Source: Pacificispira sp002696645
Lineage (GTDB): Bacteria; Pseudomonadota; Alphaproteobacteria; UBA8366; Aestuariispiraceae
Length of the DNA: 64,000 bases
Assembly: GCF_048892425.1 (NCBI RefSeq)
Contig: NZ_JBLZHU010000005.1
Coordinates: 186,001-250,000 of the forward strand
Reading direction: 5' to 3'
The position numbers and the translations under genes were made by a program. The notes beneath the pieces were generated by a model. The model made no database searches. It saw only the letters and a program-made list of their open reading frames with translations, and had not been told where the DNA came from. Shown here piece after piece: positions 43,395 to 52,410 of the stretch (position 1 is its first letter; every line of letters starts with the position of its first letter).

Positions 43395-44406
43395 CGGGCG
43401 CTTTCGGAAGTTTGGGGTGCAGGGCGGTTCGGGGTTGGTTGGCAATGTCGAAATTCAGGGCGGATAAGAACAGGTTCAGTCCAATAACGATAGGGAGTGC
43501 CGCGATCATGACGGTCCCTGCGGTTGCGGCAACGCCCTGGCTGGTGGCATTTACCCAACTGAGAACACCGAAAATAACGCCAAAAAGCATTAAAATCGGT
43601 CCCAGAACCCATTCCAGGGAGGCCACTGAAAAATCGCGCAGAAAGTAATTATAGAAAATGCGTCTGAAAAAGTTGCTGGTATGACGCGACAATAGGGGCC
43701 AGATCATTCTGCTTGGGACAAGATGGCTTTGTTCATCGCCATAAATTGACATGTGGGGAATATCGACCACGACGGCCCTCAGGGTGCCCAAGCGATATAG
43801 CATCTCTGTTTCAAACAGATAGGATCTGTCCAGTTTTTCCATCGGCATCAATTGCAATAGGGAACTGTGAATTGCGCAATATCCGTTGGTCGGATCAAAA
43901 ATATGCCAATATCCAGATGAAAACTTGTTCAGAAAGGAAAGCACGGCATTCCCGATAAGGCGCCCTGCGGGCATGGCGCGAACGGAGTCGGGTTGGAAGA
44001 ATCGGTTCCCTTTGGTGTAGTCCGCCAGCCCCAGTTGAATTGGTTCTATAAAGCGGGGAATCAGGGTCGGATCCATTTGTCCGTCGCCGTCAATCTTGAC
44101 GATAATTCTTGCCCCATCTGCCATAGCCTGCCGATACCCGGTAAGGGTCGCCGCCCCAACGCCCTGGTTGTCTTCGTGACGCAGTACTGTAATCCGTGGG
44201 TCCGTCGCAGTGCGTTCCACATATTCACCGGTCTTGTCCGGACAGCCGTCATCAATGCAATAGATCTGATCAACACAGGCTGGCACTGCCGATAGGACAT
44301 CGGCAATCAACCTTGTTTCCCGATAACAGGGGATAACAACGGCAATTTTGTCGGCGTTTCCCTTTGCACTGTTAATATCTTGTGCTGTCCCGGATTTTGG
44401 TGCCAT
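43384..44406 (-). CDS. Membrane-anchored glycosyltransferase family 2 (DPM1/DPG synthase-like)
   Basis: A 340-residue GT2 enzyme: IAVVIPCYRETRLIADVL, IDDGCPDKTGEYV and KIDGDGQMDPTLIP carry the nucleotide and DxD-like residues. Two C-terminal helices (SLEWVLGPILMLFGVIFGVL and TVMIAALPIVIGLNLFLSAL) anchor it. This layout matches polyprenyl-phosphate sugar synthases that pass sugars to GT-C enzymes such as the upstream gene. AAGGAG precedes the ATG. Confidence 0.88.
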   Translation of the reverse strand: MAPKSGTAQDINSAKGNADKIAVVIPCYRETRLIADVLSAVPACVDQIYCIDDGCPDKTGEYVERTATDPRITVLRHEDNQGVGAATLTGYRQAMADGARIIVKIDGDGQMDPTLIPRFIEPIQLGLADYTKGNRFFQPDSVRAMPAGRLIGNAVLSFLNKFSSGYWHIFDPTNGYCAIHSSLLQLMPMEKLDRSYLFETEMLYRLGTLRAVVVDIPHMSIYGDEQSHLVPSRMIWPLLSRHTSNFFRRIFYNYFLRDFSVASLEWVLGPILMLFGVIFGVLSWVNATSQGVAATAGTVMIAALPIVIGLNLFLSALNFDIANQPRTALHPKLPKAPDAP

Positions 44407-44415
44407 CGGTCTCCT

Positions 44416-45777
44416 TCAGTCCTGGTTGATTGCTGTTGAAGTAGGCGCGCGGTTTACTCGATCCCAGATATAAAACCCTGCATAGGCGAAAAGTGCAGCA
44501 TAAATGATGACGAGACTGTAATTATAGCGGGGAATGTTTATCGAAATGCCGGCATGGAAGCCGGCCATCAGGAAAAAAGGTGATGCTAATATCAAGAAGT
44601 TTTTGGCGCGCCCCTGTCGCCACAGCCCGGTCACAACGGGGATGAGTAACAATATCGCCGCCAACCCAACATATTTCGCCACCCATAGGCCACGCAAGAA
44701 GATCGGTATTGTGGTTGCAATATGGGTCAGGGGATGGGCTAGAATCCAATCCTTGATCAGGACCCCGGTCAGCCCCTGTGGCCCACCTGCGCGGGACAGT
44801 GCTTCGGCCATCAGGGCGGTGTTCCCGATCCGGTAAAATCCGTTCTGTGTAGAAAAATCAAGGCGTTGATAGGCTTCAATTGGAAATAGGGATGCCGCTA
44901 GGCTGTCCCCAAAATCCGGCAGCCAATAGATCAAAGCCACGCCCCATTCCACAGGCGTCATGGCGTTATAGGCAACGCGCTGAGCCAGGGTAATACCCCC
45001 GTAACTGCCCGTGAAGGATAAGCTGTCCACAATCAGAACATTGCGCAGGATCCAGGGTGTAAGCACGATAGTGAAACCGATCAGCATGGCAATCGACCCC
45101 CGCACACTGCGCGTTGCGAACAGCACAACCGGAATCATCATGAAGACCAGATAGAAAGTGCTGGGTCGGATCAGAGCCCCCAGCCCAATCACAGCCCCAA
45201 CGGCCAACCACGATTGTGCGCCCTTTGATCGCAATGCGGTGACCAGGCAACCCGCAAGGACCATAAAGGCGGCAAGGGACAGGCCATCGGGCAGAATACT
45301 GGTTGCCAGCCGCGCCTGCAGCCCGACGGCCAGCAGGCAGACCAGCGCGGTATAGGCAAAAGCCGGGCGTGGATTTAGATGGCGATACGCATTAAACGTA
45401 AATAGCGTTGCACCGGCCAGCAAAACAGCCTGAATTAAAATCAAACTCAGTGGGATGGTGGCCATGCAATCACCGATCGGACCGACGGCACACCGCATTT
45501 GTTTGCGCATTTCAGGATCAAAAACAGCAATCGCCGCCAACAAAGCTGGATAGGCAGGGACGATATAGTTATCAGGTTGTGGCACTTCGCCAGACTGCCC
45601 CGTCCCCCGTGCTGTGGCGGAGGTGAAAACGCCAAATTCATACAGATCATGGGCCAGAACCAGATAAAATCGCTCATCTACCTGGCGGGGTTCAGGCTTC
45701 TGCCACAGCAATTGAATCGCAATAATCCCAAAACACAAAAAAGCCGCTATCGTGACTGGGGGAAACAGGTTTTTCAT
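44416..45777 (-). CDS. GT-C type polytopic membrane glycosyltransferase
   Basis: A 453-residue protein with about ten to twelve helices. The first outer loop carries DERFYLVLAHDLYEFGVF, an acidic GT-C motif like ArnT/Dol-P-Man transferases, with DNYIVPAYPALLAAI after it. It would use polyprenyl-phosphate sugars to modify a lipid or glycan at the outer face of the inner membrane. The start MKNLF at 45777 follows TATAGGG; the frame opens 14 codons earlier. First gene of the leftward glycan operon. Confidence 0.78.
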   Translation of the reverse strand: MKNLFPPVTIAAFLCFGIIAIQLLWQKPEPRQVDERFYLVLAHDLYEFGVFTSATARGTGQSGEVPQPDNYIVPAYPALLAAIAVFDPEMRKQMRCAVGPIGDCMATIPLSLILIQAVLLAGATLFTFNAYRHLNPRPAFAYTALVCLLAVGLQARLATSILPDGLSLAAFMVLAGCLVTALRSKGAQSWLAVGAVIGLGALIRPSTFYLVFMMIPVVLFATRSVRGSIAMLIGFTIVLTPWILRNVLIVDSLSFTGSYGGITLAQRVAYNAMTPVEWGVALIYWLPDFGDSLAASLFPIEAYQRLDFSTQNGFYRIGNTALMAEALSRAGGPQGLTGVLIKDWILAHPLTHIATTIPIFLRGLWVAKYVGLAAILLLIPVVTGLWRQGRAKNFLILASPFFLMAGFHAGISINIPRYNYSLVIIYAALFAYAGFYIWDRVNRAPTSTAINQD

Positions 45778-46219
45778 TAATACCCTATAAAAAGACGGGG
45801 CCCAGTTGGATGGAATCAAAAATTATAGTTTGGTCCATAGCGTAATCAATATCACGATAATACCCTGATTCTTTTTAACAGATGAATATGAACGCACCTA
45901 ACTGATTGCGATAAAAAATGTGCCGCAACAATTCATGAATTTTGTATACGATATTTCGATTAATAAAGAATCTTATGAATTATGTGAATGCATGTATCAA
46001 TAAGACCATTTGCCCCCTGGTGGACGCTCTGGGATATGGCGATCAGGATCATCCTTAAAAGTTTTTCCGCATACCTGCTTTTTTGCAGATAATACGAATG
46101 TTCGAATGAATGTTCATTTGAACGTCACACAATTATGACGTGGTTGTCATACCTGTCGGGTACCTCTTCTCGCATTGAACAGTCATTGACGATGCCAATG
46201 ACGGCTGGCGGGGGTGTGT
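45778..46219. other. AT-rich divergent intergenic region
   Basis: About 440 bases, clearly more AT-rich than the flanking genes, between the glycan operon and the DeoR-type regulator. It contains the operator-like repeat at 46101-46122. I see no RNA gene or coding frame. Confidence 0.6.
46101..46122. promoter_or_regulatory. GlpR/DeoR-type operator candidate
   Basis: TTCGAATGAA-TG-TTCATTTGAA is an inverted repeat with nine of ten bases matching per arm, about 100 bases upstream of the regulator ATG. TTCG-rich half-sites are known for GlpR-type operators, and the next gene is of that family, so autoregulation is likely. Confidence 0.55.
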
Positions 46220-46999
46220 ATGTATGTGACGACGGAGCGTCAGGCGGAGATTGCGGAGCGGGTTCGCCAGAGTGGTTTTCAGTCCGTCACGGATCTTGCC
46301 CAGCATTTTGGTGTCACAACCCAGACCATCCGTCGGGATATCAATGAACTGAGTGAAGCCGGTGCACTGCGTCGACGCCACGGCGGCGTGGAATTGCCCA
46401 TTCCGACAGATAATATCGGCTTTGAAGAACGCCAGACCCTGAACTTCGCGGCCAAACAGCAGATTGCGCGCGTCGTTAAATCCCATATTCCGCATGGGGC
46501 CAGTATCGCGATCAGCATTGGCACCACGCCCGCATTAACGGTGCATCAACTGTCAGATTTGCGCGGTCTGACCATCGTCACCAACAATCTGATGGCGGCC
46601 CTGAATGCGTGCTCCTTGCCCGCTGTTGAGGTTCATGTTCCAGGCGGTGCCGTGCGCCCGGAAGCACGCGATATTCTGGGGCCGGAAGTCGAGGCTTTTT
46701 TTGAAAGCTTCAAGGTGGATATCGGCCTTTATGGTGTCGGAGGCGTTGATGATCAGGGCGAGCTTCTGGACTTCAGCCGGGATGAAGTTCAGGTACGCGA
46801 AATCATTCGCCGCAATTGCCGTCGGTCTTTTCTGGTCCTGGATGCCAGCAAATTCGGTCGTGCCGCCCATGTTCGGGGTGGCTGGATCAGCGATGCCGAT
46901 GTTGTGTTTTGTGATCGGGATCCCCCCGCACAAATTCGCCAGGCGATAGAGGCGGCCGGCCATGAAGTGGTGCTGTGTTCAGAGGGCGGCGCGCCATGA
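46220..46999 (+). CDS. DeoR/GlpR family regulator
   Basis: A 259-residue regulator. The N-terminal winged helix has QAEIAERVRQSGFQSVTDLAQHFGVTTQTIRRDI, the standard DeoR motif, and the C-terminal sugar-phosphate sensing domain contains IAISIGTTPALTVHQL and VDIGLYGVGGVD. An ATG at 46220 (in frame with GTG 46214) follows a GGCGGGGG stretch. It overlaps the ATPase gene by ATGA, so it is in the importer operon and probably senses the phosphorylated substrate. Confidence 0.9.
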   Translation: MYVTTERQAEIAERVRQSGFQSVTDLAQHFGVTTQTIRRDINELSEAGALRRRHGGVELPIPTDNIGFEERQTLNFAAKQQIARVVKSHIPHGASIAISIGTTPALTVHQLSDLRGLTIVTNNLMAALNACSLPAVEVHVPGGAVRPEARDILGPEVEAFFESFKVDIGLYGVGGVDDQGELLDFSRDEVQVREIIRRNCRRSFLVLDASKFGRAAHVRGGWISDADVVFCDRDPPAQIRQAIEAAGHEVVLCSEGGAP

Positions 47000-48120
47000 C
47001 CGCCATAACCCAAAATGCCGCGATTGAAGTGCGGGACTTACGCAAGGCCTGGGGCGATCAGGCGGCGGTTGATGATATCAGCTTTACCGCGCCAGCCGGG
47101 GAATTCACGGTGCTTTTGGGACCCTCTGGCTGTGGGAAATCAACCACATTGCGGCTGATTGCAGGGCTGGAAGATGCGACATCCGGCACTGTGATGATTG
47201 GCGGCGAAACGGTCACGAATAAAGCCCCGAATGAACGCCAGATCGCGATGGTGTTCCAGTCCTATGCCCTGTTTCCCCATCTGAATGTCGCTGAAAACAT
47301 TCTTTTTGGCCTGAAAGTGCGCCGCGTTCCTGCCGCAGAACGGGCGGAACGATTGCAGCGCACGGCGGCCCTATTGGGATTGGACACATTATTGGACCGC
47401 CGCCCCAGTCAGATATCGGGTGGCCAGCAACAGCGTGTGGCCCTGGGGCGTGCGATCATTGCAGAAAAACCAATCTGCCTGATGGACGAACCGCTGTCCA
47501 ATCTGGACGCCAAACTTCGCCATGAAATGCGGATCGAGTTGAAATCGCTTCAACGTAAGCTGGGTATCACGATGGTTTATGTCACCCATGATCAGGTGGA
47601 AGCCATCGCAATGGCGGATCGCATCGTGGTCTTGAACGGGGGGCGGATTGAACAATGTGCCGATCCTCGCAGCCTTTATGATTGCCCAGCCAGTGTTTTC
47701 GTTGCGCGTTTCATTGGCACGCCCCCGATGAATATTCTGACCCTTGCGCCTTGTCCGGGCGGCTTGGCGATCGCTGGGGATGCAACCGCCCTGGTCGCGG
47801 GCGATCAGAAAGGGGCGTCCTTTTACCAATTGGGCGTCCGGCCGGAAGACATTTCCATTTCTGAAACCGGCGGCGTGTCGGCAACGGTAGAGCAGGTCGA
47901 ATATCTGGGGTCTGACCTGCTGGTCGATTGTCGTATCGCCGGGCAACCGTTGGTGATGCGTGCCTCAACCCAGGATGCGGTGCGACCGGGAGAGTCGGTG
48001 CACCTCACCTGGCCAAAACAGCGCCAACACCTGTTCAACGGGGATACCGGTGCGCGCATCGACGCGCATGAGGGCATTTCCCTATCAACATCCACGGAAA
48101 CCGGAGTTTCCGATCCGTGA
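46996..48120 (+). CDS. ugpC: Ugp/Msm-type ABC transporter ATP-binding protein
   Basis: A 374-residue ABC ATPase with TOBE domains. Walker A GPSGCGKSTT, signature ISGGQQQRVALGRAII, Walker B ICLMDEPLSNLD and H-loop VYVTHDQVEAIAMADR are all intact. The regulatory extension (FIGTPPMNILTLAP) is typical of the MalK/UgpC group of carbohydrate importers. It overlaps the DeoR-type gene. The order regulator-ATPase-binding protein-permeases points to glycerol-3-phosphate or a related sugar substrate. Confidence 0.88.
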   Translation: MTAITQNAAIEVRDLRKAWGDQAAVDDISFTAPAGEFTVLLGPSGCGKSTTLRLIAGLEDATSGTVMIGGETVTNKAPNERQIAMVFQSYALFPHLNVAENILFGLKVRRVPAAERAERLQRTAALLGLDTLLDRRPSQISGGQQQRVALGRAIIAEKPICLMDEPLSNLDAKLRHEMRIELKSLQRKLGITMVYVTHDQVEAIAMADRIVVLNGGRIEQCADPRSLYDCPASVFVARFIGTPPMNILTLAPCPGGLAIAGDATALVAGDQKGASFYQLGVRPEDISISETGGVSATVEQVEYLGSDLLVDCRIAGQPLVMRASTQDAVRPGESVHLTWPKQRQHLFNGDTGARIDAHEGISLSTSTETGVSDP

Positions 48121-48193
48121 CACAAGAGGGCCACGCCATATGGGCACAAGGCCCCTTCCTCCATTCAAGTTCTCTAACCAGGAGTAAGTTGAC

Positions 48194-49480
48194 ATGACCT
48201 TTCTTAAGACAATGACAACGACGTTAAGTGCCGCCGCACTGTTGGCGTCGACGGCGGGATCAGCCCTGGCGGTTGATCTTCAGTTTTTCTTTCCCGTCGC
48301 CGTCGGGGGTAAAGCCGCTGACACGATTCAGGCCCTGACCGACGAATATGCTGCCGCCCATCCCGATGTTAAAATCGACGCGGTTTATGCCGGCAGCTAT
48401 CAGGACACGATCACCAAGACCCTGACGGCGGCAAAGGGCGGCACCCCGCCCCAGCTTTCCGTGATTCTGTCGGTGGATATGTTCACCCTGATCGAAGAAG
48501 ACGCGATCATCCCCTTCGATGGTCTGGCAAAGACCGATGAAGACAAGGCCTGGTTGACCTCTTTCTATCCGGCTTTCATGGATAACAGCATGACCGGTGG
48601 CAAGACCTATGGCATTCCGTTCCAGCGCTCCACCCCTGTGCTGTATTGGAACAAGGAAGCTTTTAAGGAAGCCGGTCTGGACCCCAATACGCCGCCGGCC
48701 ACCTGGGAAGAAATGGTCGAATTCGGTAAGAAGCTGACCAAGACCGACAGCAATGGCAATGTCACCCAGTGGGGTGTGCGGATCCCAAGCTCCGGTTTCC
48801 CCTATTGGCTGTTCCAGGGTCTGACGACTCAGAATGATGTGATCCTGGCCAATGATGCCGGTAACAAGACCAATTTCGATGATCCGAAAGTGGCCGAGGC
48901 CCTGCAGTTCCTGGTCGATCTGTCGGTGAAACACAAGGTCATGCAGCCCGGTATCGTTGAATGGGGCAGCACGCCCAAGGCCTTCTTTGAAGGCCAGGCC
49001 GCGATGATCTGGACCACGACGGGCAACCTGACCAATGTTCGCGATAACGCACCGTTTGATTTTGGTGTCGCCATGCTGCCTGCCAACAAGCGTCGGGGTG
49101 CCCCGACCGGTGGCGGTAACTTCTATATCTTCAAGGACTCCACCGACGAACAAAAGGCTGCGTCCTTTGATTTCATCAAATGGATTACGGCCCCGGAACA
49201 ATCGGCTAAATGGACGATTGCAACGGGCTATGTTGCCCCCCGTGCCGATACCTGGGAAACACCTGCGATGAAAGACTATGTCGCTGGTTTCCCCCAGGCG
49301 CTTGTTGCCCGGGATCAGTTGGAATACGCGGTTGCTGAATTGGCGACCTATCAGAACCAGCGCATCACGACGATCTTCAACGATGCCCTGGAAGCAGCCA
49401 TCACCGGGACGAAGACCCCAGCCGATGCCTTGAAGGAAGCTCAGGCTCAGGCTGAGGCAATCCTGAAAGACTATCGCTAA
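48194..49480 (+). CDS. ugpB: Ugp-type extracellular substrate-binding protein
   Basis: A 428-residue periplasmic binding protein with a Sec signal (MTFLKTMTTTLSAAALLAST, cut after SALA). The mature part begins VDLQFFFPVAVGGKAADTIQ, the segment characteristic of UgpB-like sn-glycerol-3-phosphate binders. WEEMVEFGKKLT, IPSSGFPYWLFQG and PFQRSTPVLYWNKEAF are also typical. GGAGTAAG lies before the ATG. It is followed by an intra-operon terminator, so more binding protein than permease is expected. Confidence 0.88.
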   Translation: MTFLKTMTTTLSAAALLASTAGSALAVDLQFFFPVAVGGKAADTIQALTDEYAAAHPDVKIDAVYAGSYQDTITKTLTAAKGGTPPQLSVILSVDMFTLIEEDAIIPFDGLAKTDEDKAWLTSFYPAFMDNSMTGGKTYGIPFQRSTPVLYWNKEAFKEAGLDPNTPPATWEEMVEFGKKLTKTDSNGNVTQWGVRIPSSGFPYWLFQGLTTQNDVILANDAGNKTNFDDPKVAEALQFLVDLSVKHKVMQPGIVEWGSTPKAFFEGQAAMIWTTTGNLTNVRDNAPFDFGVAMLPANKRRGAPTGGGNFYIFKDSTDEQKAASFDFIKWITAPEQSAKWTIATGYVAPRADTWETPAMKDYVAGFPQALVARDQLEYAVAELATYQNQRITTIFNDALEAAITGTKTPADALKEAQAQAEAILKDYR

Positions 49481-49488
49481 GCATACCC

Positions 49489-49528
49489 GCTGCCGGTCGG
49501 TCCCAGGGCTGACCGGCAGCCCTTTTTT
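49489..49528 (+). terminator. Intra-operon terminator between ugpB and ugpA
   Basis: GCTGCCGGTC (49489-49498) pairs perfectly with GACCGGCAGC (49511-49520) over a 12-base loop and is followed by CCTTTTTT. It lies eight bases after the ugpB stop and 15 bases before the ugpA start. Part of the transcription probably stops here, keeping permease levels low. Confidence 0.8.
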
Positions 49529-49542
49529 GCTGGATATCGATC

Positions 49543-50418
49543 ATGACCCACAGACGCGAATGGATCTATGCCTGGCTGCTGCTCAGCCCTGCGCTGGTAT
49601 TGCTGTTCGCGTTTACCCATATCCCCGCGATTTCCACAATATGGGACAGTTTCTTTTCTACCCCGCGCGGCATTCGCCCGTCCAAATTTGTCGGCCTGGG
49701 GAATTACGAAAAGCTGCTGATGGATGAGACTTTCTGGCAGGTTCTTTCCAACAGTATCTGGTATGCGGTTGTCACCATCCCCGTTTCGGTCGCCCTGGCC
49801 TTGCTGATGGCGATATGGGTGGATGGAAAACTGTCGGGCCGCAGCTTTGTGCGGCTCGCCTATTTTGCACCCACCGTCCTGCCGCTGATTGCGGTCGCCA
49901 ATATCTGGATGTTCTTCTACACGCCGGGCTTTGGCCTGATCGATCAGATCAGTGGGGCTTTGGGGTATCCCAGCGTCAACTGGCTGGGCAATCCAGAGCT
50001 CGCGCTGGGCTCCATCATGGTGGTGTCGATCTGGAAGGAGGCGGGGTTCTTTATGATCTTTTACCTGGCCGCCCTGCAATCCATCCCGCCGGTCCTGCGC
50101 GAAGCCGCCGCCATAGAAGGGGCCAGCCGCTGGACCTTTTTCCGGCGCGTCACCTTTCCCTTGTTGATGCCAACAACGCTGTTTGTTTCGGTCAATGCCG
50201 TGATCAATTCCTTCCGTATGGTGGATCATGTGTTTGTGATGACCGAAGGGGGCCCGAATAATGCCAGTTCGCTGTTGCTGTTTTATATATACGAAACAGC
50301 CTTTAAGTTCTGGGATACCGCCTATGCCTCGACCCTGACCGTTGTGTTGCTGGTTCTGTTGTCGGTCATTGCGCTGGGTCAGTTTCTCCTCCTCGACAAG
50401 CGGGTGCATTACCGATGA
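49543..50418 (+). CDS. ugpA: Ugp-type ABC transporter permease A
   Basis: A 291-residue permease with six helices. The start EWIYAWLLLSPALVLLFAF, the channel segment RLAYFAPTVLPLIAVANIW and the EAA loop REAAAIEGASRWTFFRRV are typical of UgpA/MalF-type proteins. The ribosome site is weak, in line with coupling to read-through from the terminator. It overlaps ugpE by ATGA. Confidence 0.9.
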   Translation: MTHRREWIYAWLLLSPALVLLFAFTHIPAISTIWDSFFSTPRGIRPSKFVGLGNYEKLLMDETFWQVLSNSIWYAVVTIPVSVALALLMAIWVDGKLSGRSFVRLAYFAPTVLPLIAVANIWMFFYTPGFGLIDQISGALGYPSVNWLGNPELALGSIMVVSIWKEAGFFMIFYLAALQSIPPVLREAAAIEGASRWTFFRRVTFPLLMPTTLFVSVNAVINSFRMVDHVFVMTEGGPNNASSLLLFYIYETAFKFWDTAYASTLTVVLLVLLSVIALGQFLLLDKRVHYR

Positions 50419-51230
50419 TGGCGACACGGTTTGATCGCTGGTTGAATACGCTGGGTGCCTGGACCTTGGCGCTGATATGGTTTCTGCCGCTGATCTATGC
50501 GGTCTGGACTGCCATTCATCCCGGTGCCTATGCAACCCGGTTTGAGCTTTTCGCGCCGCTGACATTGGAGAATTTCTCCAATGCCTGGAACGCGGCCCCG
50601 TTTGCGCGATATTTCCTGAACAGCTTTCTGCTGGTGACCTTCATCCTGATTGGACAGTTTGTGCTGTGCACGCTGGCGGCCTATGCCTTTGTGCGCTTCA
50701 CCTTTCCGGGGCGCGGAATTCTGTTCGCGCTGGTCCTGCTGCAGCTTCTGGTCATGCCCGATATTCTGATTGTGGAGAATTATGCGACGATGCGGAAGCT
50801 GGGGCTGGTCGATACGATCGCTGCCATTGGCCTGCCCTATATTGCGTCGGGCTTTGGCATTTTCCTGCTGCGCCAGACCTTCAAGACCGTGCCCAAGGAA
50901 TTGGAAGAAGCCGCTCGGATCGAAGGGGCCGGCCCGCTGACGGTTCTGTGGCGGGTCTATGTGCCACTGGCTAAACCAACCTATCTGGCCTATGGCCTGG
51001 TTTCGGTCAGCCACCATTGGAATAATTTCCTCTGGCCGCTGATCGTCACCAATTCGGTGGAAACACGCCCGGTGACCGTGGGCCTGTCGATCTTCTCGTC
51101 GGTCGATCAGGGCGTAGACTGGTCCATCATCAACGCCGCCACCCTGATGACCTCCGGCCCCCTGCTGATCGCCTTCCTATTGTTCCAACGCCAATTCGTC
51201 CAAAGCTTCATGCGTGCGGGAATACGGTAG
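50415..51230 (+). CDS. ugpE: Ugp-type ABC transporter permease E
   Basis: A 271-residue permease with six helices. NSFLLVTFILIGQFVLCTLAAYAFVRFTFPGR, and the EAA loop LEEAARIEGAGPLTVLWRV are typical of UgpE/MalG-type partners. It completes the importer begun at 46220. No glycerophosphodiesterase or kinase gene follows; the next gene is on the other strand. Confidence 0.9.
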   Translation: MMATRFDRWLNTLGAWTLALIWFLPLIYAVWTAIHPGAYATRFELFAPLTLENFSNAWNAAPFARYFLNSFLLVTFILIGQFVLCTLAAYAFVRFTFPGRGILFALVLLQLLVMPDILIVENYATMRKLGLVDTIAAIGLPYIASGFGIFLLRQTFKTVPKELEEAARIEGAGPLTVLWRVYVPLAKPTYLAYGLVSVSHHWNNFLWPLIVTNSVETRPVTVGLSIFSSVDQGVDWSIINAATLMTSGPLLIAFLLFQRQFVQSFMRAGIR

Positions 51231-51262
51231 GGGGAGCGATTTTTATCCAGTGGTTCCTCTCC

Positions 51263-51853
51263 CTATCTGGCACCAACAAATATAAAAAGCGGGTCAAAAT
51301 CACCAGCATCGGCGGCGCGCAATGCGGCTATGTAGTCCCTTCGGCGCGCGTTATCGGCCTGAAGATTGTACCCGCTGGCCCAGGCAATGGGGGGGTGCTT
51401 ATAGGCCACATCCAGCAGGATATCTGTGGCAATACGCGCATGGCGCCCATTTCCGTTTGGGAAAGGATGTATCAGAACCATACGATGGTGAAAACGCGCG
51501 GCGGCCTCTAAGGGGGGGAAGATATCTTGTTCTGCCCAAAGTTGGGCATCCCCCAGAAACATGCGCAATTGCATAGAAATTTGAATGGGATCAATACCAA
51601 TATTCTTTTCTGTCAGCCGGTATTGCCCGGCCCATCGCCAAACGTCACCAAACAGTTGTTTGTGTAGGGTTCGAATAAACATGTCATCGAAGATATCGAC
51701 TTTTCGACGCCTGGACAGCCAGGCGAGTCCCTGTTCGATATTGGCTTGTTCCAACTCGTCCAGTTCTTCACGGGTGGTGATATGCCGGAATTTCAGCCCC
51801 TCGCATTCGTCCGGGTCCAGCGGCGTCGCCCCCTCTGGCTCAGTGAGATTCAT
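51263..51853 (-). CDS. Mobile mystery protein B (Fic family)
   Basis: A 196-residue Fic/Doc-fold protein of the 'mobile mystery protein B' family. The Fic motif HPFPNGNGRHAR is complete at residues 129-140, so AMP or another nucleotide group could be transferred to a target. The N-terminal LDPDECEGLKFRHITTREELDELEQANI is typical of this family. It overlaps the protein A gene by ATGA. A toxin-antitoxin or stabilising role is inferred from the Fic active site and the partner regulator. Confidence 0.88.
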   Translation of the reverse strand: MNLTEPEGATPLDPDECEGLKFRHITTREELDELEQANIEQGLAWLSRRRKVDIFDDMFIRTLHKQLFGDVWRWAGQYRLTEKNIGIDPIQISMQLRMFLGDAQLWAEQDIFPPLEAAARFHHRMVLIHPFPNGNGRHARIATDILLDVAYKHPPIAWASGYNLQADNARRRDYIAALRAADAGDFDPLFIFVGAR

Positions 51854-52314
51854 TGTGGGTCCCAAAAATCGGGAGGCATTGTTCGGACCAACTCCTCTGC
51901 CAGGTCCTCAATCCGTGCCTGAATCTGGGGTTCGGGCAAGGATTGTTGCTCCAGGGCCATATGGCCGCTGACCCGCCTGATCCGTGCCTCTGCTTTCTGC
52001 AGCGCTTGTTTACGAATCACATCCTCAATGCGCCCGTCTGGGACGATGGCATAGACAAAGTGACACCCCATTGCCGTGGCAAGCTTCTCCATCTGGGCAA
52101 GGGTGATCACATTGTTGCGTTCATTGCGTTCGGCTTGGTAGACCGTATTGCGGCCCTGGCCCAGGCGTGCGGCAACATCCGCACCGGACATCCCAAGTGC
52201 TTTCCGGATCGTGGTCAACCACCCCTCTGATGGCTGCTTGATCCCACTGGCGGCTGCCGCTGCTGTATCTGCAGCGCGGATATACTGCCGTCTTGCTGTC
52301 GATTTTACATCCAT
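51850..52314 (-). CDS. Mobile mystery protein A (XRE-type regulator)
   Basis: A 154-residue protein with a helix-turn-helix (WLTTIRKALGMSGADVAARLGQGRNTVYQAERNE) of the XRE type and a C-terminal helical part. This is the family partner of mobile mystery protein B. ATGs at 52329 and 52314 are in frame and neither has a clear ribosome site; 52314 matches MDVKSTAR. Two matching inverted repeats upstream are likely its own operators. Presumably it represses both genes and may restrain the Fic protein. Confidence 0.85.
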   Translation of the reverse strand: MDVKSTARRQYIRAADTAAAAASGIKQPSEGWLTTIRKALGMSGADVAARLGQGRNTVYQAERNERNNVITLAQMEKLATAMGCHFVYAIVPDGRIEDVIRKQALQKAEARIRRVSGHMALEQQSLPEPQIQARIEDLAEELVRTMPPDFWDPQ

Positions 52315-52346
52315 TGAAAAGGGTTCCATGGGTTATGTTTAAATGA

Positions 52347-52370
52347 TTTGCATATCTAAATATATGCAAA
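52347..52370. promoter_or_regulatory. Operator repeat 1 before mobile mystery A/B
   Basis: TTTGCATAT-N6-ATATGCAAA, perfect nine-base arms, 33 bases upstream of the ATG at 52314. It has the same arms and spacer length as the repeat at 52411-52436. Confidence 0.7.
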
Positions 52371-52410
52371 ATAAATTTTTTGCCAACTTATAGATACTAT
52401 AACTATCTAA

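Noticed and set aside
49477..50565. 362-codon antisense open frame over ugpA
   Set aside because: It mirrors a well-supported permease gene; its product is low-complexity (many Q, H, R, G) without family features. It arises from codon bias of the real gene.
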